7,775 nt of DNA from Bacteroidota bacterium (lineage in GTDB: Bacteria > Bacteroidota > Bacteroidia > UKL13-3): assembly GCA_010027395.1 (NCBI GenBank), contig RGVD01000124.1:1-7775 (forward strand), written 5' to 3'. Every line of letters starts with the position of its first letter. Position 1 is the stretch's first letter. Positions 1 through 6,345 of the stretch are shown here, in pieces. The position numbers were made by a program, and so were the translations under genes. Under the pieces are notes generated by a model. It saw nothing but the letters and a program-made list of their open reading frames with translations, searched no databases and was not told the DNA's origin.

Positions 1-31
1 GTCTTTGGAACACGAAACCCCGCCTTTTGGG

Positions 32-50
32 TAGGTGCTGTTAGGTGCTG
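32..50. repeat. Short direct repeat TAGGTGCTG x2
   Basis: The nine-base word TAGGTGCTG occurs at 32-40 and 42-50, one base apart. It lies in the strand-biased tail, next to a short ACCC/GGGT inverted pair at 17-20 and 29-32. It may be the edge of a dispersed intergenic repeat that continues beyond the window; its function is unknown. Confidence 0.6.
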
Positions 51-150
51 GCGTTCTGTCTGTCGTGGTTGTTTCGTTCATTGTTTGTTGTGTGGTTGTG
101 CGTTGGCTTGGTGGCTCTTTTGGATTTTTTTAGCGTTGGTCTGTGCGTTG

Positions 151-185
151 AAAAAAAATACAAATGTGCCACCAAATGGGTTGGC
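151..185 (-). terminator. Weak candidate transcription terminator after hsdR
   Basis: On the minus strand, just after the hsdR stop, an imperfect inverted repeat at 168-185 (GCCA...TGGC arms) is followed 9 bases later by a run of eight T (positions 151-158, A on the + strand). The stem is short and contains a mismatch, and the T-run is not adjacent, so this is only a plausible terminator by position. Confidence 0.3.
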
Positions 186-3100
186 TTAGTCCTTTGTAAA
201 GAAGTCTGCCATTAGTTCTGCTTGTTTTAAAACTGTCTCAATTGCTTTGGCTTGTTTGTCTGGCGGATAACCCCACTTTGTCAATGTTCGCTTTACGATA
301 ACCATTAGCCTTGCTCTTGCACTTTCTCTTATTGTCCAGTCAATAGTTGCGTTGGCTCTTACTTTGTCTGTAATTTCTCTAGCAATTTCTTTGAGTTGGT
401 CGTCACCCAAAACCATAACTGCACTGTCGTTTACTTCTAAAGCATTGTAAAAAGCAACTTCGTCTTTTGTCAATCCAAGTCGTTCACCCTCTTTGTCGGC
501 TTCTTTAATTTCCTTTGCAATGTTGATTAGTTCTTGAATAATTTCTGCCGTTGTCAGCAAGTTATTTTGGTAGCGTTTTATTGCACCCTCCAGCATTTCC
601 AAAAGTTTTTTACTCTTTACCAAATTGGTTTTGGAACGTGTTTTTATTTCGTCATTCAGTAATTTCTTTAAAAGTTCTAACGCCAAATTTTGATGCTTCA
701 TTCCTTTTACTTCTAAAAGAAATTCGTCTGATAAAATTGAAATGTCTGGTTTTGCCATACCAGCAGCTTCAAAAATATCCATCACTTTGTCTGAACTTAA
801 TGCTTCATCAACTATTTGTTTGATTGCGGTTTCAATTTCAATGTCAGATTTGCCTGTCCCTGTTCCTTCAAATTTTACAAGTCGTGCTTTTACGGCTTGG
901 AAAAATGCAATGTCGTCTTTGATTTCCATTGCCTTGGGGTGTGGAATGGACAAAGCAAAGGCTTGGCTTAATAAAGTTACTTCTCTTATAAAACGAGTTT
1001 TGCCATCTTCTAAACCTAAAATGTGTTCTTCTGATTGCAGAATAATTGACATTTTTTCTTTTGCTTCAACATTGAAAAAACGCTTGTAATTAAACTTGAA
1101 ACTGTTTGCGTAATAGGCTTCGGGTTCTTCGGCAACTATATCTTTTTGTGTTTTTGCTTCTTCATTAAAAAACTGTTGAACTACTTCAAATTTTTCGTTC
1201 ATCAATTCAATTGCTTTTTCTAAATCTAAAGTTGGTTCGCCTTTACCACCAGCATCAGAATAAAAAGAAAGTGCTTTTTTCAAGTCCGTTGCTATTCCCA
1301 AATAGTCCACAATTAAACCGCCTGGTTTATCTTTGAAAACTCGATTTACTCTAGCTATGGCTTGCATTAAATTATGTCCTCTCATTGGTTTGTCAATGTA
1401 GAGTGTATGCAAACAAGGAGCATCAAAACCAGTTAGCCACATATCACGAACAATTACCAAACGCAAAGGGTCGGCAGGGTCTTTCATTCTTTCTGCTAAA
1501 TTTTTACGCTGTTGTTTTGTTGTGTTATGGCGTTGCATTTCGGGACCATCTGCACTTGTTGAAGTCATTACAACTTTTATAGCTCCTTTGCTTAAATCAT
1601 CATCGTGCCATTCGGGTCTTAATGCAATAATTTCCTTGTATAAATCTGCTGCAATTCTGCGGCTCATTGCTACAATCATTCCTTTGCCATCAAATACTTT
1701 TTGGCGTTGTTCCGAATGGGTTACAATGTCTTTGGCTAAGTTTTTTATGCGTTCTTCATTGCCTACAATTGCTTCTAATTTTGTGTATTTGGCTTTCGCT
1801 TTTTGTTGGTCTGTTATTTCATCGTCTTCTTCAAGTTCTTTATCAAATTCTTCAATCAGGCGTTTGCCCTCTTCGTCTAAATTTACTTTTGCCAAACGAC
1901 TTTCATAATAAATACGAACTGTTGCACCATCGGCAACTGCTTGTGAAATATCATATACATCTACATACTGCCCGAAAACTTGTGGAGTATTTACATCTGT
2001 GCCTTCTATTGGAGTTCCTGTAAAACCTATGTAAGTAGCATTGGGTAAAGCATCCCGCATATATTTGGCGAAGCCATAAGCAATACGTTCTCCAATTTTT
2101 TCTTTGGTTTCCTTGTCTTTTACTTCTTTGATTGATGCTTCAAAACCGTATTGTGTTCTATGTGCTTCGTCTGCTATTACTACAATATTTTTGCGTGCTG
2201 AAAGTTGCTCATAAACTGATTTTTGGTCCTCGGGTAAAAACTTTTGAATAGTGGCAAACACAATTCCACCGCTTGCCACTTTTAGCAATTCTTTTAAATG
2301 CTCTCTGTCTTTGGCTTGAACTGGCTCTTGTCTTAATAATTGTTTCGAGTTTGCAAATGTGTCAAACAACTGGTCGTCCAAATCATTACGGTCTGTAATT
2401 ACTAAAATGGTGGGGTTTTGCATTTCGGGTGCAGTAATTAGTTTGCCCGAATAAAAAACCATACTTAAACTTTTGCCCGAACCTTGTGTGTGCCAAACAA
2501 CACCGCCTCTTTTATCTCCGTTTATACCTGATGCAATAATTGAAGATTGAACCGCTTTGTTTACTGCGTAATACTGATGATAAGCCGCTAATTTCTTAAC
2601 GGTTTCTATTTGTGTAATGCCTGTTTTTGCATCTTCTTTTTTACTCTTTTCAAATACAATGAAATTGCGAACCAAATCTAAAAGGGTTGAAGGGTTCAAC
2701 ATTCCTTTTAATAGAATTTCTAATTGTGGGATAAAACGTGATGCTTCTTTTTTACCGTCTGCTGTTTTCCAAGTCATAAAACGGCTGTAACCTGCCGAAA
2801 CACTTCCTGCCTTGCATTCCATTCCATCTGATATTATACATATTGCATTGTATGTAAATAAACTTGGAATGGTTGATTTGTAGGTTTGCAATTGGTCAAA
2901 TGCTTTTCGCATTGTGGCGTTTTCGTCTGCCGCATTTTTTAGTTCAATAACTACCAACGGCAAACCATTTACAAACAATAATACATCGGGGCGTTTGTTT
3001 TGGTTTTTTTCTACAATGGTATATTGATTGACACAAAGAAATTCATTGTTCAACGGATTATCAAAATCCATCAAAGCCACTTCATAACTGCGTTCAAAGC

Positions 3101-3413
3101 CGTCTTGCTGATAAGGTATTTTTACTTTTTCTACTAATAGTTGGTGAAAGGTTTCGTTGTTGTGCAACAACTCAGGCGAATAAATCCGCAATACTTTTTG
3201 TATGGCTTGCTCCAGTGCATCGTGTGGAATGTTTGGATTAAGCACCGCAACCGATTTGCGTAAACGGTCAACCAAAACGATTTGCTCAAAGTTTTCTCTT
3301 TCTGCTTGCTCTGCTCCGGGAGCAATAGCCAAGCCGTGAACATACTCCCAACCCATAGATTGAAGCACTTCAATAGCAAAGGTTTCTATTTTATCTTCTG
3401 TTATTGGCCTCAT
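186..3413 (-). CDS. hsdR: Type I restriction enzyme subunit HsdR (nuclease and ATP-dependent DNA translocase)
   Basis: This 1075-residue protein cuts DNA after ATP-driven translocation when the target is unmethylated. An N-terminal PD-(D/E)XK nuclease is visible: D143 in RPDVLLF, E157-L-K159 in VVIELKN, and the QxxxY element Q174/Y178. The superfamily 2 motor follows: Walker A HTQGSGKS (308-315), DEAH (415-418), motif III FTGTPI (464-469), and motif VI QAIARVNR (684-691) ahead of a GGLIVDYLG segment. An acidic stretch (about 512-534) lies between the motor lobes. The C-terminal 300 residues are helical and typical of the family, ending near WGYPPDKQAKAIETVLK; this is where HsdR contacts HsdM. 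All key residues are present and the frame is unbroken, so the subunit looks functional. Its ATG at 3413 forms an ATGA overlap with the upstream stop. It is the last gene of the operon. Confidence 0.97.
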   Translation of the reverse strand: MRPITEDKIETFAIEVLQSMGWEYVHGLAIAPGAEQAERENFEQIVLVDRLRKSVAVLNPNIPHDALEQAIQKVLRIYSPELLHNNETFHQLLVEKVKIPYQQDGFERSYEVALMDFDNPLNNEFLCVNQYTIVEKNQNKRPDVLLFVNGLPLVVIELKNAADENATMRKAFDQLQTYKSTIPSLFTYNAICIISDGMECKAGSVSAGYSRFMTWKTADGKKEASRFIPQLEILLKGMLNPSTLLDLVRNFIVFEKSKKEDAKTGITQIETVKKLAAYHQYYAVNKAVQSSIIASGINGDKRGGVVWHTQGSGKSLSMVFYSGKLITAPEMQNPTILVITDRNDLDDQLFDTFANSKQLLRQEPVQAKDREHLKELLKVASGGIVFATIQKFLPEDQKSVYEQLSARKNIVVIADEAHRTQYGFEASIKEVKDKETKEKIGERIAYGFAKYMRDALPNATYIGFTGTPIEGTDVNTPQVFGQYVDVYDISQAVADGATVRIYYESRLAKVNLDEEGKRLIEEFDKELEEDDEITDQQKAKAKYTKLEAIVGNEERIKNLAKDIVTHSEQRQKVFDGKGMIVAMSRRIAADLYKEIIALRPEWHDDDLSKGAIKVVMTSTSADGPEMQRHNTTKQQRKNLAERMKDPADPLRLVIVRDMWLTGFDAPCLHTLYIDKPMRGHNLMQAIARVNRVFKDKPGGLIVDYLGIATDLKKALSFYSDAGGKGEPTLDLEKAIELMNEKFEVVQQFFNEEAKTQKDIVAEEPEAYYANSFKFNYKRFFNVEAKEKMSIILQSEEHILGLEDGKTRFIREVTLLSQAFALSIPHPKAMEIKDDIAFFQAVKARLVKFEGTGTGKSDIEIETAIKQIVDEALSSDKVMDIFEAAGMAKPDISILSDEFLLEVKGMKHQNLALELLKKLLNDEIKTRSKTNLVKSKKLLEMLEGAIKRYQNNLLTTAEIIQELINIAKEIKEADKEGERLGLTKDEVAFYNALEVNDSAVMVLGDDQLKEIAREITDKVRANATIDWTIRESARARLMVIVKRTLTKWGYPPDKQAKAIETVLKQAELMADFFTKD

Positions 3414-4390
3414 TTAATTAATTCTGCTTTGTGTTCTAAACAATATTTTTCAACTTCTTTTATCCAGTTGTCATACCAATACCAAGTAGTTGCAACCTGA
3501 ACACCAAAGCCTTTATTTTCATTTTTTGCATCTTGTGCTTTCCAAAGTTGAGTATGTTGATGCATTCCAAAACCCTTATAACCTTTACCTTTCAATATCT
3601 TGATAATTTCAGCTGGCAAATGTTTTGGTTTTTCTCTATCTCTAATAATTCGATATTCTTTGTTTAAGCCTGCTGCTTCTGGAGAGTCAGCTTTAATAAA
3701 TTCAATTACCTTATCTGCTTGACCTTTTGTGTTTGCTGTTTTTGGAACATACAAAACACGATATGAATACTGCGGATTGTTATAATCTTCTTCTGAAACA
3801 GCTTCATCAAAATCATTGATGTAGGAAGCAATACTTTTGGGTAAGTCAGCAAACTCATTCAATTGTTTTCCGTGTTCATCAGAGATTGAAGAAAATTGAA
3901 GCGAAAACGATAAATACTTATCAATGCCATAATCTGCACCAAATAAACTTTTCACGTAATGATTATAATTAAGGCAACAAGCTTGAAACCTTGCACTTAA
4001 ATAGTCATCAATTCTAGTTGTCATTTGATGTTCTATTTCGTGTCTTAACCCAATTAAGAATTTAAGATTAGCCTTCGGCACTTTGTCTATCGGGCAATCA
4101 TCATCATTTAAGCATCTTTCCAATTCCCAAAATTTAAAAGCACCTCTTGAAGTTTTATCATACTTCTTTGTTTTTGGTCCTTGCTTATAATATCGGTAAT
4201 CAATTCCTTTTTCTTTGTAATAGGCGTGTAAAAAGTAAGTCCAAGAAATATTGGCTAAAACAATAAAACTCTCTGATTTAAAAACAATATTTGGATTATT
4301 GAAAATTTGAACAGCACAAAGCATCGCCTCTCTTGACTTAGTCAAAAGTTCTTCTTTTATAGAATACAATTTTCTTTGTCGCTTTGCCAT
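3410..4390 (-). CDS. DUF3644-like protein with HEPN-type RX4H motif, inserted between hsdS and hsdR
   Basis: This is a 326-residue protein of unproven function. The N-terminal half resembles the DUF3644 family: a helical stretch (about 14-60, with SREAMLCAVQIFNNPN and ISWTYFLHAYYKE), then a second helical block with R116-HEIE-H121, which fits the RX4H motif of HEPN ribonucleases; I recall DUF3644 being placed among HEPN-like families. There is no RX4HXY tyrosine. The region 185-250 looks like a linker. The C-terminal part (about 255-326) is a separate small domain with a striking His/Trp/Tyr-rich core, GMHQHTQLWK (275-284) and TTWYWYDNWI (301-310), which I cannot assign. No signal peptide or membrane segment is seen, so it is presumably cytoplasmic. 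The ATG is 3 bases after the hsdS stop and the TGA overlaps the hsdR ATG. Spot counts give about 30-32% G+C, lower than hsdR. Proposed role (inference): an accessory RNase or abortive-infection component. Confidence 0.8.
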   Translation of the reverse strand: MAKRQRKLYSIKEELLTKSREAMLCAVQIFNNPNIVFKSESFIVLANISWTYFLHAYYKEKGIDYRYYKQGPKTKKYDKTSRGAFKFWELERCLNDDDCPIDKVPKANLKFLIGLRHEIEHQMTTRIDDYLSARFQACCLNYNHYVKSLFGADYGIDKYLSFSLQFSSISDEHGKQLNEFADLPKSIASYINDFDEAVSEEDYNNPQYSYRVLYVPKTANTKGQADKVIEFIKADSPEAAGLNKEYRIIRDREKPKHLPAEIIKILKGKGYKGFGMHQHTQLWKAQDAKNENKGFGVQVATTWYWYDNWIKEVEKYCLEHKAELIK

Positions 4391-4393
4391 TGC

Positions 4394-5893
4394 TTATAAA
4401 TTTACTCTTACTTCCCCACTCATTAATTTAGGCAATAGGGTATCTCTTGTTTTTACAAGATTTCTCAATTGCCTATGGTTTAAAAATATTTTATTTACAA
4501 TTTCTTTCGCCTGTTTTGTAAATTCAGCCACATTGATTTTATCAGGTTCTGGAAATTCAAATGTTGGAATTGCTTGTTTATTCAAATGCAGAACAGTTGA
4601 ACCGTTTGCACAACCTTCACAATGACTTTTAAATTCTCTTGTTTTCATTAAGAAGTATAAAAACTCAATAGAAATCCAATCTACTTTTGAAATTACCTTT
4701 ACTATGTCCATTGAAATTGTCATAGTATCAAAATTAGGATTTGCAATAACCAATGCAGGATTTCCGATAACTTCTGCATCTTGGGTGATGTCGGTATGAG
4801 CAACAATTAAATCACCTTCAACAACTTCTTGTTTTTCTTTAAACTTACCTGTGAATTCTTTAAAACCATCAATGCTAAAACCTCCATTTCTATCAAAACT
4901 CTTTAGAGAAACCATTCCAACTTTTGAAGGATTTAATTCCGAACTTTTATAAGAAACGCCAATGATACAATCAACATAATTGCCTAACTCAACATATTTG
5001 TTTTCCTCATTAGTCATTGGGAAATAACTTCTAAAAAGCGTTTCCGCCAATTGCTCTAACGTTTTGTTTTGGCGGTTTAGCAGGTCTATTTTATTATCGA
5101 GACTGGTGAGTATATTGGCAATGTGAGTTTGTTCTTTTAGTGGAGGGAGTGCAATTTCAAAAGTTAATAGTGCATTAATCTGCATATTAGGTTGAGTTGA
5201 AGTTCCATCTGATATTGATTCAATAAAAGAATTGAAATGTGTCGTTCTAAAAGTGTAATGAAGAAACTTTGGCAGACACTTGTTTTTATTAGTTCTTATC
5301 CTAATTAAGCCGTTGTTGAAAACTGATTGCAAATCGTTTTCAATAAACATATTTACACCGACAGTTGCTCCTGTTCTTGCAATGATAATTTCTTCTTTTT
5401 TTAGTTGAAATCTCTTAAAATTTCGTTCTTCCACATTACAAAACCCCCAATCTTCATATTTTTTAGTTTGAGAAACATCTTGAATCCGCAAACATTTAAT
5501 ACCCGTGTCAAAATTTACTATTGGAGCCCTTTTTATAGCATCTAAACCAGTATTCGCACTTTCTATAATATCTTTAATTTCGACCTTTTGCCACCTGCTA
5601 TAAAACTCAATTCCCACTCTGTCAATATGGTCTTTCAATTCAGGTTCTTTAATACTGTGGTAGTTTATCAAATCAATTTTATGGGTAATTCCTTTTTCTT
5701 CAAACGCCACACTCATTGCAATAATATCATCGGTGTTTAGGTCTTGTCCTTTTATGGCAATATCAATATCGCTATCGGGGCGGTAATTGCCTTTGGCTCT
5801 GCTGCCAAACACAAGGGCTTTATCCACTTTTGAGTGTTGCTCAAAAACGGCAATCAGTGTATCAATAATATGTTGCTCTAATCCAAATTTCAT
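4394..5893 (-). CDS. hsdS: Fusion of MNT nucleotidyltransferase (MntA/HI0073 type) with Type I specificity subunit HsdS
   Basis: This is a 499-residue two-part protein. Residues 1-100 form an MNT-type nucleotidyltransferase: GS at 30-31, then exactly ten residues to D42-I-D44 (GSX10DXD), and a third likely catalytic Asp at D74 in KIDLINYHS. Known relatives AMPylate a HepT partner. From W101 (WQKVEIKDIIESANTG) the protein is a normal HsdS: target-recognition domain 1 (about 101-250), central conserved region PPLKEQTHIANILTSLDNKI onward (251-292), target-recognition domain 2 (about 297-448) and the C-terminal conserved helix ending LLPKLMSGEVRVNL. The HsdS part alone is 399 residues, the usual length of a complete HsdS. 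The ATG at 5893 overlaps the hepT stop. No ATG lies in frame near the junction (only TTG at codon 86 and GTG at codon 93), so HsdS is probably made only as the fusion. HsdS binds both halves of a split recognition site; the target cannot be predicted from sequence alone. Confidence 0.93.
   Translation of the reverse strand: MKFGLEQHIIDTLIAVFEQHSKVDKALVFGSRAKGNYRPDSDIDIAIKGQDLNTDDIIAMSVAFEEKGITHKIDLINYHSIKEPELKDHIDRVGIEFYSRWQKVEIKDIIESANTGLDAIKRAPIVNFDTGIKCLRIQDVSQTKKYEDWGFCNVEERNFKRFQLKKEEIIIARTGATVGVNMFIENDLQSVFNNGLIRIRTNKNKCLPKFLHYTFRTTHFNSFIESISDGTSTQPNMQINALLTFEIALPPLKEQTHIANILTSLDNKIDLLNRQNKTLEQLAETLFRSYFPMTNEENKYVELGNYVDCIIGVSYKSSELNPSKVGMVSLKSFDRNGGFSIDGFKEFTGKFKEKQEVVEGDLIVAHTDITQDAEVIGNPALVIANPNFDTMTISMDIVKVISKVDWISIEFLYFLMKTREFKSHCEGCANGSTVLHLNKQAIPTFEFPEPDKINVAEFTKQAKEIVNKIFLNHRQLRNLVKTRDTLLPKLMSGEVRVNL
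5594..5893 (-). other. MNT nucleotidyltransferase (antitoxin-type) domain region within the hsdS fusion gene
   Basis: This segment encodes residues 1-100 of the fusion protein. It has the length and layout of a free-standing HI0073/MntA protein, including GSX10DXD at 30-44, D74 and the usual C-terminal pattern HIDRVGIEFY (89-98). It lies directly after the hepT gene, which is the normal order for a HepT-MntA module, so by position it acts as the antitoxin half of that pair. Its base composition (about 39% G+C by hand count over 5581-5880) differs from the first HsdS recognition domain that follows (about 31% over 5221-5580). Confidence 0.85.
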
Positions 5894-6345
5894 TCGGTAT
5901 CGTTTGAGTTGAAAAGGTTCTTCTCTTCGTTTATCTGTTCTAACCTAAGTCGAGTTTCTAACTGAATGAATAATCCGTGGTAAGTGTCTAAAATGTTTTC
6001 GGCAATATCGTCTGCGGTTTCACCATCATAACTGTGAGAAGTTAAGTCACGAGATTTCTTCATTGCTTTCCACACTTCATCACCTTTAATAATGCCATCT
6101 GCCAAAGCTTGCTCAATAATTACATTGGGTCCGCCATTGTCGTTTGGTCGCTTGTGGTGTCGCAAATAATCTTGCAAGGTTTTCCAAGCCAAATCAAAAG
6201 TAAATTCAAAGCCTTGTATCAATCCTTGTTGCTCCAAATCAGAAAGGTCTCTTTCTTCTGCCAAAGCCACGGCTTCGCCAAGCCTTGCCAATGCTTTACG
6301 GTAATTATTAAACCGTTGTATCCAGCGTATATCTTCGTTAGGCAT
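5890..6345 (-). CDS. hepT: HepT/HI0074-family HEPN protein (candidate RNase toxin, nucleotidyltransferase-substrate protein)
   Basis: This 151-residue, mainly helical protein matches the family annotated as 'nucleotidyltransferase substrate binding protein, HI0074 family'; the opening DIRWIQRFNNYRKAL and the FEFTFDLAWKTLQDYL segment (about 46-61) are typical. It carries the full HEPN motif RX4HXY at R99, H104 and Y106 (RDLTSHSY). In characterised HepT toxins, R and H form the RNase site and Y is the residue AMPylated by the MntA partner. The ATG at 6345 lies inside the end of hsdM (8-base overlap) and the TGA stop overlaps the next ATG (ATGA). Such genes normally sit next to a separate MNT gene of about 100-115 codons; here that partner is the N-terminal part of the downstream HsdS. 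The toxin role is inferred from family and motif. A non-toxic regulatory HEPN protein is the alternative. Confidence 0.93.
   Translation of the reverse strand: MPNEDIRWIQRFNNYRKALARLGEAVALAEERDLSDLEQQGLIQGFEFTFDLAWKTLQDYLRHHKRPNDNGGPNVIIEQALADGIIKGDEVWKAMKKSRDLTSHSYDGETADDIAENILDTYHGLFIQLETRLRLEQINEEKNLFNSNDTE

Larger units (their letters stand above)
1..185. other. Non-coding, strongly strand-biased (T/G-rich on +) tail downstream of the operon
   Basis: No credible gene is seen here. From 51 to 150 the + strand has about 3 A and 13 C in 100 bases by hand count, the rest being G and T. Short words recur: GCGTT at 51, 100, 133 and 145; TGTGCGTTG at 97-105 and again at 142-150. This pattern is like degenerate intergenic repeat sequence that I associate with Bacteroidota genomes, often near exchangeable genes. 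Any transcript reading through from hsdR would be C/A-rich and little structured. Confidence 0.55.

Noticed and set aside
1..185. CRISPR array or small coding gene
   Set aside because: The repeats are only 9 bases with irregular spacing, and no frame with a plausible start and length is present.
551..2023. Several open frames on the + strand opposite hsdR
   Set aside because: They are antisense to a well-supported gene, give low-complexity Leu/Ser-rich products without recognisable motifs, and have no gene-like context.
3134..3500. Short overlapping frames on both strands at the hsdR start
   Set aside because: They are out of frame with hsdR, which has clear family similarity across this region, and their products resemble nothing.
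3410..4390. A true PrrC or RloC anticodon nuclease
   Set aside because: The protein has no ABC-type ATPase motifs (no Walker A GxxxxGK[ST] or signature motif) and is too short; only the position in the operon is comparable.
5396..5402. A7 run (coding strand) in recognition domain 1 as a phase-variation tract
   Set aside because: Seven-base runs are common in sequence this AT-rich (another lies at 3004-3010 in hsdR), and there is no longer repeat unit typical of contingency loci.
4394..5893. Invertible hsdS cassette system
   Set aside because: There is only one hsdS, with no second partial hsdS, no evident inverted repeats and no recombinase gene in the window.
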